A stretch of DNA of 64,000 bases from Pseudodesulfovibrio nedwellii (GCF_027923765.1 NZ_AP026709.1:2723501-2787500), one strand, 5' to 3'; shown: positions 1 through 8,446, counted from the stretch's first letter. Numbers and translations are program-made. Notes: generated from the letters alone by a model not told the origin.

Positions 1-76
1 TGTAACCGAAGCGGCACCCATTATTCCCTCGAAATCTTTATGAAGGTATCGAATCAATCAGACAAGGAGGACCCTA

Positions 77-424
77 ATGACCAAGACACAGATCAAGGAA
101 ATTCGTATGCACCTCGTACAGGGGTTGAACACCATGACAGAGCCTGACGTTGATGAAGCTCTGGTCGTGGAAAATTGTCCGGACGATACCGATTTTGCAT
201 CTCAACTGGCTCAGCATGGGCTGAATGTATCAATACATCGACGTCGTGTGACACGAATTCGGGAGATGGAAGACGCACTTCGGCGGTTGGCAGAAACCGA
301 TTACGGCGTGTGCGAGGAATGCGGCGAAGAGATTGGCGTAGCCCGACTCAAGGCCAATCCTGCGGCTCGGTTGTGTGTCCTTTGTCAGTCTGCGGCGGAA
401 GAAGGGCTTACACGTTGTGCTTAA
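77..424 (+). CDS. DksA/TraR-family C4 zinc-finger protein
   Basis: This 115-residue protein carries a DksA/TraR-type zinc finger near its C-terminus, with Cys79, Cys82, Cys100 and Cys103 as ligands in the typical CxxC-x17-CxxC spacing. The N-terminal two thirds is charged and helical, as in the coiled-coil part of DksA relatives. Such proteins enter the RNA polymerase secondary channel and modulate transcription, but this one is shorter than classical DksA (about 150 residues) and lacks a clear acidic DxxDxA tip, so the exact role is open. The start is fixed by a strong AAGGAGG placed 6-7 bases upstream of the ATG. The next gene starts 26 bases downstream, suggesting co-transcription. Confidence 0.85.
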   Translation: MTKTQIKEIRMHLVQGLNTMTEPDVDEALVVENCPDDTDFASQLAQHGLNVSIHRRRVTRIREMEDALRRLAETDYGVCEECGEEIGVARLKANPAARLCVLCQSAAEEGLTRCA

Positions 425-450
425 CGCACTTTTTTCCCATGGAGGTTCCC

Positions 451-2883
451 ATGGCTGGCTTTAAGTTTTCCGTGGACATGCATGTTCATTCCAAATTTTC
501 CACCCGTCCGTCGCAATGGATTTTGCAAAAGATCGGGTGCCCGGAAAGTTTCACCGAACCACTTGATTTGTACAACATTGCCCGCGCTCGTGGCATGGAT
601 ATGGTCACGATCACTGATCATAACACCATTGATGGTGCGCTGGAGATAGCCCATTTGCCGGGGACATTTATTTCTGAGGAGATCACGACATATTTCCCGG
701 AAGACAAGTGCAAGCTTCACGTGCTTGCTTATCATATATCCGAGTCGCAGCATGACGACATTCAACGATGCCGTGAGAATCTGTTCGATCTTGTTCCCTA
801 CCTACGGGAACAGGGCATCGTCCATGTCCTGGCGCACCCGCTTTTTGCCGTCAACGACCGCCTGACGCCTGCCCATTTTGAGCAGGCGTTGCTGCTTTTT
901 GACGTGTTTGAGGAAAATGGTACCCGCGACGCTCGGCAGAACAAGACGCTCCGGGATATCATCACCAAGCTGACGCCTATGGATATCGAGCGCATGTCAA
1001 ACACCTACGGCATCAAGCCTCATGGAGATGTCCCGTGGGAAAAAGGGCTGACCGGCGGGTCCGATGATCACAGCTCGCTCAACATTGCGCGCATGTATAC
1101 CCGGTTTACGGGTGGCCCGTGCATCAACAGTGTTTTGGACGGTGTGGTGAATCACACGTGCGCACCCGCAGGTACTCCGGCCACACCCCGCACCATGGCG
1201 CATAATCTGTACGGCATCGGCTATCAGTTCTATTGTTCACGCACGGGGAACATGCGTCCTGAGGTGTCGGAACATCTGTGCTTTCGATTTCTCAAGTCGA
1301 TACTGGCCCCGGGTGAGGAAAAGAAGCCGACGCTTTCCAGTTTTTTTCAGCGACTCATCGGGCGAGGCAAGGCTACTTTGCATAGAGAATACGGCCCGAG
1401 CGACTCCGTGCAGGAGCTGTTGCTCAAGGAAGCCGGGGATATTATCGCCCACGACCCTACGTTGATGCGTATTGCACAGGGCAATGTCAACGATGTGGTT
1501 GAGCTGGAAAAGGAATGGGCGCGATTTGTTTCACTTGCGGCCAACCGGGTTCTTTCCGAATTTGCGGATCGGACGCTGAACTCGGTGCTTGGCGCGAATC
1601 TGTTTGATGTTTTTCATTCCATTGGATCGGCGGGGTCGCTCTATGCCCTGCTTGCTCCATATTTTGTCGGGTATGATCTTTTCTCCTCGGAACGTAGTTT
1701 TTCTCGGGAATGCATGGCCCGGTTTCAGCATAAAAAGAGTTCTCGAACCGGCGATGATCTTAAAATAGCACATTTTACGGATACCTTTGACGAGATCAAT
1801 GGCGTGGCCCGGACCATTCGACAACAGCTCAAAATGGTGGCCCGTCACGGCAAGGATATGACCGTGATAACCTGCGGAGCCAATGCGGATGTTCCCGGTG
1901 CGGTCAGCTTTACTCCAGTAGGGCGGTTTTCTGTTCCTGAATACCCGGAAATAACGCTTTCCTATCCACCGTTTCTGGAAATGCTGACGCATTGTTTCGA
2001 GCAGGAGTACGATTGCATTTTGGCGGCAACTCCCGGTCCGGTCGGTTTGGCGGCTCTTGCCATATCTAGGATATTGAAGCTTCCGTTTCACGGCACATAT
2101 CACACGGCCTTTCCTGAATACGTGGGAGCGTTCACCGAAGACGCGGCCTTGGAAGACGGATGTTGGCGGTATGTGAGTTGGTTTTACAACCAGATGCAGG
2201 TCATTTATGCGCCGTCCGAGGCGACCAAGTTCGAGTTGGCCGACAAGGGAATCGACCCGGAAAAAATCGTAACTTACCCACGCGGTGTGGACACAGATCG
2301 TTTTCACCCGGATAAGCGTAACGGCTTTTTCAATCAGTTTGATGTGGGTAGTCGGACCAAGCTTTTGTACGTGGGGCGCGTGTCCCGCGAAAAGGGATTG
2401 GATGTGCTTGCCGAGAGTTTCAGGAAGGCCGTGAAGATGCGGGATGGATTACAGCTTATCGTGGTGGGTGACGGTCCCTATCTTAAGGAGATGCAACGTA
2501 TACTCCGGGGCATGCCAGTGACGTTTACCGGTGTGCTCAAGGGAGAACCGCTTGCACAGGCCTATGCCTCGGCTGACCTATTCGTTTTTCCTTCGGCCAC
2601 GGATACTTTCGGTAATGTGGTGCTGGAAGCCCAATCTTCAGGCCTGCCCGTTATTGTCACGGATAAGGGAGGTCCGGCAGAAAACGTCCTGCCCAATGAA
2701 ACCGGCCTCATTGTCCCAGCCGACAACCCCGATTCACTGCTCCGGGCCATCATCCACATGGTCGACACCCCGGAGCGCATCGAATACATGCGCCTCAAAG
2801 CCCGCGCCCACGTGGAAAAGCGCACCTTCGACGCCACCTTCCTCAAAACCTGGGAAATTTTTGGATCACACGTCGCCGCCTGA
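451..2883 (+). CDS. PHP-domain phosphoesterase fused to GT4 glycosyltransferase
   Basis: An 810-residue two-domain protein. The N-terminal ~300 residues form a PHP metal-dependent phosphoesterase domain: HxH at residues 11-13, a TDHN motif near 50, an AHP motif near 130 and a GGSDDHS motif near 210. After a helical linker, residues ~435-810 are a GT-B fold, family 4 glycosyltransferase: it opens with the typical KIAHFTDTF strand and has the FVFPSATDTFGNVVLEA donor-binding E-x7-E region. The likely role is transfer of a sugar to lipid or another glycan, with the PHP part hydrolysing a phosphorylated substrate; neither substrate can be read from sequence. ATG 451 was chosen because GGAGGT lies 4 bases upstream; the open frame continues further upstream without such a site. 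Confidence 0.88.
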   Translation: MAGFKFSVDMHVHSKFSTRPSQWILQKIGCPESFTEPLDLYNIARARGMDMVTITDHNTIDGALEIAHLPGTFISEEITTYFPEDKCKLHVLAYHISESQHDDIQRCRENLFDLVPYLREQGIVHVLAHPLFAVNDRLTPAHFEQALLLFDVFEENGTRDARQNKTLRDIITKLTPMDIERMSNTYGIKPHGDVPWEKGLTGGSDDHSSLNIARMYTRFTGGPCINSVLDGVVNHTCAPAGTPATPRTMAHNLYGIGYQFYCSRTGNMRPEVSEHLCFRFLKSILAPGEEKKPTLSSFFQRLIGRGKATLHREYGPSDSVQELLLKEAGDIIAHDPTLMRIAQGNVNDVVELEKEWARFVSLAANRVLSEFADRTLNSVLGANLFDVFHSIGSAGSLYALLAPYFVGYDLFSSERSFSRECMARFQHKKSSRTGDDLKIAHFTDTFDEINGVARTIRQQLKMVARHGKDMTVITCGANADVPGAVSFTPVGRFSVPEYPEITLSYPPFLEMLTHCFEQEYDCILAATPGPVGLAALAISRILKLPFHGTYHTAFPEYVGAFTEDAALEDGCWRYVSWFYNQMQVIYAPSEATKFELADKGIDPEKIVTYPRGVDTDRFHPDKRNGFFNQFDVGSRTKLLYVGRVSREKGLDVLAESFRKAVKMRDGLQLIVVGDGPYLKEMQRILRGMPVTFTGVLKGEPLAQAYASADLFVFPSATDTFGNVVLEAQSSGLPVIVTDKGGPAENVLPNETGLIVPADNPDSLLRAIIHMVDTPERIEYMRLKARAHVEKRTFDATFLKTWEIFGSHVAA

Positions 2884-2930
2884 TCTCGTTAAAAAGGAAG
2901 AAGTCCCAAGATATTTAAGAATGCCTTTGG

Positions 2931-3263
2931 CTATTTATCTTTCAATTCCGGGTGCCGTTCGTAGAAACCCTCAAGAGGTTCCAGTTCGGTTTGGCATTTG
3001 GGGCATGTGTGATTGCCAACATTGCGGAAATCAACTGCTGTTTCGCATTTGGGGCAGATGTATGTCCCGATTGATTTTGTTCCTTTCTGCCGGGTGATTA
3101 TTGTGCAAATCAAAAAAAAGGCTCCACAGGCCATCATTAATCCACCAATTATTCGTGGATAAATGACTGGGACATGCCAATAATGCATATTTCCAGTAAT
3201 AACTCCAAGTGCTCCAACAACAATTAGCGAAAAAAAAAGGAATAATTCTGAATGTTTGATCAT
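2931..3263 (-). CDS. Two-TM zinc-ribbon protein, putative Rhs immunity (copy 4, distal)
   Basis: A 110-residue protein with two predicted membrane helices (about residues 7-25 and 36-58) and a cytosolic C-terminal zinc ribbon using Cys70, Cys73, Cys87 and Cys90. It begins 11 bases after the stop of an orphan Rhs C-terminal fragment, the usual toxin-immunity order. It is almost identical to the gene at 3547-3879 and shares its last ~43 codons with the genes at 4163 and 5000. Immunity function is inferred from position behind Rhs tips; no experimental family is recognised. The conserved tail with variable membrane part suggests that the tail also serves as a recombination handle. Confidence 0.72.
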   Translation of the reverse strand: MIKHSELFLFFSLIVVGALGVITGNMHYWHVPVIYPRIIGGLMMACGAFFLICTIITRQKGTKSIGTYICPKCETAVDFRNVGNHTCPKCQTELEPLEGFYERHPELKDK

Positions 3264-3274
3264 TTCATTACTAC

Positions 3275-3546
3275 TTATTTTAATCTGTCATAAGTTTCTT
3301 TCGCAATAGCTACTCCCATTCCAACTTTTGAAGTTGGTGGAGGGCCCGGGACAGTTGCTGCTGTAAAGGCATCATATGCATTTTGCACAGTCACAGGGTT
3401 TGTGAGTCCCGTTGCCGTAGCCGTGATGACTCCCGGCGAGCTGGCGACAACTGCCGCAGGGGCAAGTCCGAATCCGATGGTTCCTAATGGCTTATTCCCA
3501 TTAAGTAAAAGGAGCCTCGGCCCGATAGCACCAAGATTCCCATGTG
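3275..3546 (-). pseudogene. Orphan Rhs C-terminal tip (distal copy)
   Basis: On the minus strand an open frame without a start codon reads from about 3550 to a stop at 3275. Its middle part (LGTIGFGLAPAAVV and on through TGLTNPVT) is identical to residues near the C-terminus of the full Rhs protein at 5347-7596, then diverges into a different last ~35 residues ending in KETYDRLK. This is the hallmark of an orphan Rhs tip: it cannot be translated alone but can recombine onto the main rhs gene. The partner immunity gene follows 11 bases later. The hydrophobic Gly/Ala/Val-rich segment suggests a membrane-active toxin end. Confidence 0.75.
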
Positions 3547-3879
3547 TTATTTATCTTTCAATTCCGGGTGCCGTTCGTAGAAGCCTTCAAGCGGTTCCAA
3601 TTGGGTTTGGCATTTGGGGCATGTGTGATTGCCAACATTGCGGAAATCAACTGCTGTTTCGCATTTGGGGCAGATGTATGTCCCGATTGATTTTGTTCCT
3701 TTCTGCCGGGTGATTATTGTGCAAATCAAAAAAAAGGCTCCACAGGCCATCATTAATCCACCAATTATTCGTGGATAAATGACTGGGACATGCCAATAAT
3801 GCATATTCCCAGTAATAACTCCAAGTGCTCCAACAACAATTAGCGAAAAAAAAAGGAATAATTCTGAATGTTTGATCAT
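3547..3879 (-). CDS. Two-TM zinc-ribbon protein, putative Rhs immunity (copy 3)
   Basis: 110 residues, differing from the copy at 2931-3263 by about one residue (Gln for Glu in the tail). It has two membrane helices, then a CxxC-x13-CxxC zinc ribbon and the conserved tail LEGFYERHPELKDK. It lies 11 bases after the orphan tip at 3891-4162. Retention of two intact copies suggests protection is still under selection or that the duplication is very young. The immunity role is inferred from context only. Confidence 0.72.
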   Translation of the reverse strand: MIKHSELFLFFSLIVVGALGVITGNMHYWHVPVIYPRIIGGLMMACGAFFLICTIITRQKGTKSIGTYICPKCETAVDFRNVGNHTCPKCQTQLEPLEGFYERHPELKDK

Positions 3880-3890
3880 TTCATTACTAC

Positions 3891-4162
3891 TTATTTTAAT
3901 CTGTCATAAGTTTCTTTCGCAATAGCTACTCCCATTCCAACTTTTGAAGTTGGTGGAGGGCCCGGGACAGTTGCTGCTGTAAAGGCATCATATGCATTTT
4001 GCACAGTCACAGGGTTTGTGAGTCCCGTTGCCGTAGCCGTGATGACTCCCGGCGAGCTGGCGACAACTGCCGCAGGGGCAAGTCCGAATCCGATGGTTCC
4101 TAATGGCTTATTCCCATTAAGTAAAAGGAGCCTCGGCCCGATAGCACCAAGACTCCCATGTG
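3891..4162 (-). pseudogene. Orphan Rhs C-terminal tip (proximal copy of the duplication)
   Basis: This is the same startless fragment as at 3275-3546, displaced by 616 bases and ending at a stop at 3891. It shares roughly 100 identical bases with the end of the intact rhs1 gene (compare 4015-4103 with 5463-5560), which would allow homologous replacement of the active tip. No ribosome-binding site or start codon is present. Confidence 0.75.
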
Positions 4163-4528
4163 TTATTTATCTTTCAATTCCGGGTGCCGTTCGTAGAAAC
4201 CCTCAAGAGGTTCCAGTTCGGTTTGGCATTTGGGGCAGATTTCATTTGGGACTTCTGCGAAAGGAAGTGCCGTTTCGCATTTTGGGCATATGAATACCTC
4301 TGCATAGTCCCGCTGGTCTTTGCGAAAAGCCATGATGAACATGAATACTCCGATTATCGCTATTCCAATTCCTGCTTCAACATGAAAGGGCTCCATTTCT
4401 GTGCAGTAAGAACCAAAATAGTGGCAAAATGTAGTACTTGAGTACACGAAGTATCCAAAAGCCATCGTTGCAATTCCTGCAAATAGAATGAGTGTATCAA
4501 CCTGTTTCTTTTTCATGCTATCAATCAT
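4163..4528 (-). CDS. Two-TM zinc-ribbon protein, putative Rhs immunity (copy 2, divergent)
   Basis: This 121-residue protein has a different membrane part from its neighbours (helices around residues 10-28 and 48-66) but the same C-terminal zinc ribbon and the tail LEPLEGFYERHPELKDK. Its start overlaps the end of the upstream orphan tip (stop at 4521) by 8 bases, indicating translational coupling. The divergent N-terminal half paired with a different tip fits a cognate immunity protein; the shared zinc ribbon would then be a common, non-specific module. No better-known family is recognised. Confidence 0.7.
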   Translation of the reverse strand: MIDSMKKKQVDTLILFAGIATMAFGYFVYSSTTFCHYFGSYCTEMEPFHVEAGIGIAIIGVFMFIMAFRKDQRDYAEVFICPKCETALPFAEVPNEICPKCQTELEPLEGFYERHPELKDK

Positions 4529-4913
4529 TTTTTTTGTTGCGTCGTTGCAATTCTTCTAAGGTCCATCTTCCAAGAGTAAGAACTTGGCCTTCTATTGTCT
4601 CAGGCGGTAAGTTGGGGTCCATCAAGTCCTTGCCTACCCGGCCAATCTTATCAAGCTTTTGAGGATTTGCCTTTGTCCATTCTATCCCGGTCTTAATGGC
4701 GTCTTTCCCTTTTCCTGCGACAGCCTTCGTCGCTTCTTTCCCTTGCCTGATAATCGTCGGCGCGGCTGCAACGGCTGCTGGTGCGGCTTTGGCAATTCCC
4801 GCGCCGCCTGCGGCAGTTGCGCCAATTCCTGCGTTGATGGCCGCGGCTCCTGCCATGGCCTTTGCAGTTCCTTTGGTGGCCTTGAAGTGATCGTCTTTAT
4901 TTTTCCCGGCCAA
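4521..4913 (-). CDS. Orphan Rhs C-terminal tip of a second type
   Basis: An open frame of 130 residues begins at a TTG (4913) with no clear ribosome-binding site, and the same frame stays open upstream to about 4985, reading a TADGLGALAG segment reminiscent of the end of an Rhs core. The body is Ala/Gly/Lys-rich (AGAAAINAGIGATAAGGAG and similar), followed by a charged C-terminal ~60 residues. It overlaps the start of the divergent immunity gene. I read it as a displaced tip cassette rather than a self-standing gene; the pairing with 4163-4528 is the main support. Confidence 0.55.
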   Translation of the reverse strand: MAGKNKDDHFKATKGTAKAMAGAAAINAGIGATAAGGAGIAKAAPAAVAAAPTIIRQGKEATKAVAGKGKDAIKTGIEWTKANPQKLDKIGRVGKDLMDPNLPPETIEGQVLTLGRWTLEELQRRNKKND

Positions 4914-4961
4914 CGCTCCGAGGCCATCCGCAGTAAGAGCGGCCCGCCTGTCAAAAAAAAG

Positions 4962-5040
4962 AGGGAGCCTCGGCCAGATAGCACCAAGACTCCCATGTGT
5001 TATTTATCTTTCAATTCCGGGTGCCGTTCGTAGAAACCCT
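4962..5040 (-). repeat. Cassette boundary repeat between immunity genes and orphan tips
   Basis: The sequence spanning each immunity stop codon and the start of the next tip (minus strand: immunity tail, stop, then ACACATGGGA, CTTGGTGCTATC and GGCCGAGGCTCC) occurs near 3510-3600, 4120-4215 and 4962-5060 with only single-base differences. It marks the joints of the cassette array and is a plausible substrate for homologous exchange. Confidence 0.75.
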
Positions 5041-5338
5041 CAAGAGGTTCCAATTGGGTTTGGCATTTGGGGCATGTGTGATTGCCAACATTGCGGAAAT
5101 CAACTGCTGTTTCGCACTTGGGGCAAATGTAAGTTGATTCCCTCTTATTAATTGAATGCCTGCGACGGAACCATATGATGACTGGTGAGATTATGCCAAT
5201 CAAGAACAGTACAAGGCCTGCTATTCTAGGATACATAACTGGGATGTTTCGAATGTGTAAGCTGCCCGTGATTATCGCCATAGCTCCTATCAATATGAGG
5301 CATCCAAACAATGCCGCTTCTACGAATCGTAAATGCAT
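5000..5338 (-). CDS. Two-TM zinc-ribbon protein, putative cognate immunity of Rhs1
   Basis: A 112-residue protein beginning 8 bases after the rhs1 stop codon, the standard position of the cognate immunity gene. It has membrane helices at about residues 6-25 and 37-56, a positively charged RRRH loop, then the CxxC-x13-CxxC zinc ribbon and the tail shared with three other genes in this array. An inner-membrane immunity protein suggests that the Rhs1 tip acts at the membrane, for example as a pore-former. Function is inferred from context. Confidence 0.75.
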   Translation of the reverse strand: MHLRFVEAALFGCLILIGAMAIITGSLHIRNIPVMYPRIAGLVLFLIGIISPVIIWFRRRHSINKRESTYICPKCETAVDFRNVGNHTCPKCQTQLEPLEGFYERHPELKDK

Positions 5339-5346
5339 ATACCCTG

Positions 5347-7596
5347 CTATTTTGTTATTGTGTCACATGCTTCTTTTACTGCATACCCCAATCCTTCATA
5401 TGCGGTTTGGGGCGGAGATGGGTCGAATGCTCCTGTCACAAAATCACCAATTTTTTGCGCAGTCACAGGGTTTGTGAGTCCCGTTGCCGTAGCCGTGATG
5501 ACTCCCGGCGAGCTGGCGACAACTGCCGCAGGGGCAAGTCCGAATCCGATGGTTCCTAATGTCCAGTTCCTGAAATCATCATTAGTAACGAACGAATTAA
5601 ATAATGAAGAAAAGGCTTTGCCTATACCTGTGCCGATCCTTTTCCTTGCTTTGTTCATGTATTCATAACTGTATTCTCTCGGGCCGGTGTATATTTGACT
5701 GGTGTGAACACCGTTTTTCTTTTCTTCGGTTTTTAAAGCCTCTACGTCCTGAGGTGTGCTTCTCGTTGACGCCTGTTCGGAAAATCCATTCCAGCCTCGA
5801 CTTGCATCACTTTCCTCATAATTCTTAACAGCTTCCTGTTCCCGTTTTGTTCGCATGGCCGCCTGTTGGATTCTGGTGGCTTTGCTCATCAGACCGCCTT
5901 TGTCTTTTGGGCTGGGGCGTGCAGGGCTTTGTTCGGGACTTTTGTCTTCGTGTACGACATTATTTTTGGGCGTCGCGTCAGAAATACCTGTCTTGACGGG
6001 GTTTCCTCCCGTTTTATCGCTCAGGACATTCTCTTTCGGGGTGTCTATTTCACTCAACATATTGTTTAATTTGTCCTGATGTGCTTTCAAATGTGCTGCG
6101 ACTGCGACTTCAGTTCTTTGTTTTCTGGCTTCGGCCTCAGCCTTGGCGTCGGCTTCCTGTGCAGCCTGTTCTGCAACGGCCTCTGCTTTTTGAGCCTTTT
6201 CCATCTTGTCGTGTTCAAGTTTTGCTCTCATGGCAACAGCGGCTTTTCTCGAAACGTCCTTGGATTGAGCATGCCATTCGTTGCCGGTGTTTGGACCTGC
6301 AATAGAAGGCGTATCCCATGCATCAATTTTACCATCACGGGCAATGTGTCCTGCCCTGTCGGCTGCAGCTCTTCCTGTGCTAAAGCTGTTTCCTTTTCCA
6401 TATAATCCCATTGGATCAAACATATTCACCGGATCATCCAAACAATACCCGTACCAGTCAGCATCTCCGCCAGCGTCGCCGATGGGATCCTGAGCGGTCC
6501 AGCGGGCCGTGTCGGGATCATAGTCGCGCCAGCCGAATCGGACGAAGCCAGTATCCGGGTCGTGGACGCCGCCAGCAAAGCCGATGGGGACGCGCAAGGT
6601 TGGATTCGAATCCCACAGGATGTTGCCGAACGGTCCGTATTGAATGGCCTTTACCACATTCCCGGTTGGTGAGACAACCGCTTTGAGTGAGCCTACCTGA
6701 TCGTAATATAAGGTGTAATCTGTGCCGTTGACCGTGGCCTTGTATGGAATGCGCTCCTCTTTATCGTAATGGAACTGCCAGTCGTTGACCTCGTCCTTGA
6801 AGCGGTCCAGACGGATGAAGTTTTTCCATTGATACGCTTCGTCCAGCGTGCCGTTGACGTACCGGGCTTGCCGCCTGCCGTGTTTATCATGGTCAAAGGT
6901 GATTTCCCGGCCATCCGGCAGAAGAACGCCAAGAAGTCGGTAATCTTTGCTGTACTTGTAGCGGGTGACAGACTCTCCATTGATCTTGGCAGATCGGAAG
7001 CCGAGTGCGTCATGTTCGAATTGAAGAGTATCAACGGCCAGCAACCGGTCGTCATCCGTGTATTGGTAGGAGCGCATGAACGGCTCGCGGCCAACGGCAT
7101 AATCAGCCTTTCTGCGGCCTTTGTCGTCATATTCGAAGTCTTCACACCAGCCCGTGTCGCCAATGACCGAGGTCAGACGGCCCGCATCGTCATATTCGAA
7201 TTCCCATGTTTCGCGGCGATCATTGATGCGTTCGGTGCGGGATTCGATCCGGTGGGCGTCGTTCAGGTCGAGTTGCAGAAAATATGGGGTGGCTCCGGCC
7301 TTGCGTTCCCGTTTGGATTTGTTGCCCCAATTTTTCGGTTTTGTTTCTTCGCCGAGTGTGTGGTTCCAAGAGAAATCGTGACCCTCGTGCTTCGGACGCC
7401 ATTGGGCGGGCTTTTTGACAGTCCACCAGTTAAAATTGGTGCGTTGGGCTTCAAATTTCTTTTTCAAGTTGCCGACCCGGCGCACGGGTTCGAAAGTGTT
7501 GTCCGCATATTGAATCCAGTTGCGTTCGTATTCGCTGGTCTGCGGATTGTAAGTAAAACGACAAAATCGATCCTTCATGTGATCATCATAAAGCAT
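5347..7596 (-). CDS. Rhs-family polymorphic toxin (rhs1)
   Basis: A 749-residue protein. Residues 7-~110 form a short N-terminal domain (YADNTFEPVRR, then WWTVKKPAQW) also found in the protein at 51892. Residues ~120-400 are YD/RHS repeats ending in the core signature (GFVRFGWRDYDPDTARW, YGYCLDDPVNMFDPMGL). The variable tip from ~400 to 749 contains an Ala/Glu/Lys-rich coiled coil and near the end a hydrophobic stretch (LAPAAVVASSPGVITATATG). No signal peptide, PAAR or N-terminal membrane helix is visible, so the export route is unknown. It is much shorter than typical 1400-residue Rhs proteins. ATG 7596 is preceded by GGAG at 6-base spacing. It is followed by an immunity gene and orphan cassettes. 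Confidence 0.9.
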   Translation of the reverse strand: MLYDDHMKDRFCRFTYNPQTSEYERNWIQYADNTFEPVRRVGNLKKKFEAQRTNFNWWTVKKPAQWRPKHEGHDFSWNHTLGEETKPKNWGNKSKRERKAGATPYFLQLDLNDAHRIESRTERINDRRETWEFEYDDAGRLTSVIGDTGWCEDFEYDDKGRRKADYAVGREPFMRSYQYTDDDRLLAVDTLQFEHDALGFRSAKINGESVTRYKYSKDYRLLGVLLPDGREITFDHDKHGRRQARYVNGTLDEAYQWKNFIRLDRFKDEVNDWQFHYDKEERIPYKATVNGTDYTLYYDQVGSLKAVVSPTGNVVKAIQYGPFGNILWDSNPTLRVPIGFAGGVHDPDTGFVRFGWRDYDPDTARWTAQDPIGDAGGDADWYGYCLDDPVNMFDPMGLYGKGNSFSTGRAAADRAGHIARDGKIDAWDTPSIAGPNTGNEWHAQSKDVSRKAAVAMRAKLEHDKMEKAQKAEAVAEQAAQEADAKAEAEARKQRTEVAVAAHLKAHQDKLNNMLSEIDTPKENVLSDKTGGNPVKTGISDATPKNNVVHEDKSPEQSPARPSPKDKGGLMSKATRIQQAAMRTKREQEAVKNYEESDASRGWNGFSEQASTRSTPQDVEALKTEEKKNGVHTSQIYTGPREYSYEYMNKARKRIGTGIGKAFSSLFNSFVTNDDFRNWTLGTIGFGLAPAAVVASSPGVITATATGLTNPVTAQKIGDFVTGAFDPSPPQTAYEGLGYAVKEACDTITK

Positions 7597-7628
7597 GTCA
7601 TGCTCCAGGGGTGCTGATTATGGAAAAA

Positions 7629-7652
7629 GGGGCGGACCCAATGCCCGCCCCT
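7629..7652 (-). terminator. GC-rich hairpin with T-run between the shared box and rhs1
   Basis: On the minus strand GGGGCGGG and CCGCCCC form a strong stem followed by TTTTT, 30 bases before the rhs1 start. It has intrinsic-terminator form yet sits between the conserved upstream box and the gene, so it may attenuate rhs1 expression. Confidence 0.6.
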
Positions 7653-7708
7653 TGAACCGGGATGCGTGTCCGGGGCCACTCCCCGAACGATCACCGTCAG
7701 CATACCCC

Positions 7709-7787
7709 CGGTTTTTCGGAAAGCAGTGAAATGTCAGTGAATGTAGGGTAAAAGCGTTCGAAAAGTATAAAAAATCAACTTGACAGG
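7709..7787 (-). promoter_or_regulatory. Shared rhs/capsid upstream box, copy A (rhs1)
   Basis: Read on the minus strand this 79-bp box starts CCTGTCAAG, has TTTTTTATACT, then CCTACATTCA, and ends CGAAAAACC. It aligns along its whole length with boxes at 32325-32402 and 50394-50472. TATACT could be a -10 element, but no standard -35 lies 17 bases before it, so an activator or non-housekeeping factor is possible. The rest of the 308-base gap to the next gene shows no ORF. Confidence 0.75.
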
Positions 7788-7904
7788 GGGGTGGCATTTG
7801 CTTTGAAAAGAGGATTCCATGCGTTCATTCCCCCCATTGCCCAAGGCTTTTATTTGGCGGTCAACTCTGCTATGCTTTTTCTTTCAACGAAACAGAGGTG
7901 AATT

Positions 7905-8441
7905 ATGAATATATTTCGTCGGATTATAGTCGTTTTGGCTTTGTCATTGGCTTTAGTCGCCTGTTCAAATGAATCCGGGACCGAGGCCAATACCGGACAG
8001 GCCGAAGAGGCCGCCGCGCCTGAACTGATGGCCAAGCCATCGACCGGGAAGTACCCGTATATGGGTGTGGCTGAGTTGGACAAGTATCTTGCTGACAATA
8101 CGGGCAAGCCGACAATGCTGTTTTTTTGGGCCACATGGTGTCCTTCCTGCAAACAGGAAATTCCTGAATTGGAACAGTTGAATACGACCCATGGAGACTC
8201 GGTGAATATCATCGCCCTGTCCGTGGATGAACGGGTGGAAGATCTGGACAGATTCTTCAGCAAGGGCGATATCAATCTGCCCGTGTACTGGGGTGATCAG
8301 GCCATTGCCGCCAAGTATAAGGTAGAGGCCATCCCCACGATGGTCATTTTCGACAAGAGTGGAAAGCAGATTTTCGCTCAGGCCGGAGTTTTTCCACATT
8401 CCATGCTTGTTGCCATGGTGAAAAAGTTGACAGAGCAGTAG
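7905..8441 (+). CDS. TlpA/ResA-like thioredoxin lipoprotein
   Basis: A 178-residue envelope protein with a lipoprotein signal (lipobox LVAC, lipidated Cys20), a low-complexity Glu/Ala linker and a thioredoxin fold from ~55. The redox motif is WCPSC (Cys79, Cys82) and the cis-proline is in the EAIPTMVIF strand, as in TlpA/ResA thiol-disulfide reductases that act on periplasmic proteins such as cytochrome c apoproteins. It starts a compact run with argA (5-base gap) and hpt, but no functional link with them is evident. Confidence 0.9.
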   Translation: MNIFRRIIVVLALSLALVACSNESGTEANTGQAEEAAAPELMAKPSTGKYPYMGVAELDKYLADNTGKPTMLFFWATWCPSCKQEIPELEQLNTTHGDSVNIIALSVDERVEDLDRFFSKGDINLPVYWGDQAIAAKYKVEAIPTMVIFDKSGKQIFAQAGVFPHSMLVAMVKKLTEQ

Positions 8442-8446
8442 ATTTC

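Larger units (their letters stand above)
2931..4162. repeat. 616-bp tandem duplication of an Rhs tip/immunity cassette
   Basis: Bases 2931-3546 and 3547-4162 are two near-identical units of exactly 616 bp, each holding one promoterless Rhs C-terminal fragment and one immunity-like gene. Only a handful of substitutions are visible, mostly in the immunity tail (for example near 2970 against 3586), so the duplication is recent or is kept homogeneous by gene conversion. Confidence 0.93.

Noticed and set aside
3402-3713. Plus-strand frames within the cassette array (3402-3713, 4018-4293, 5333-5668)
   Set aside because: They are reverse-strand images of the Rhs tips and immunity tails and repeat only because the DNA repeats.
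2931-5060. CRISPR array
   Set aside because: The repeats are 616-bp gene cassettes and tails, not short repeats with regular spacers; no cas genes are present.
7770-7800. Plus-strand sigma-54 promoter (GTGGCATTTGCT) before the TlpA-like gene
   Set aside because: The GG and GC dinucleotides are far too close together for a -24/-12 promoter, and the sequence is the edge of the conserved minus-strand box.
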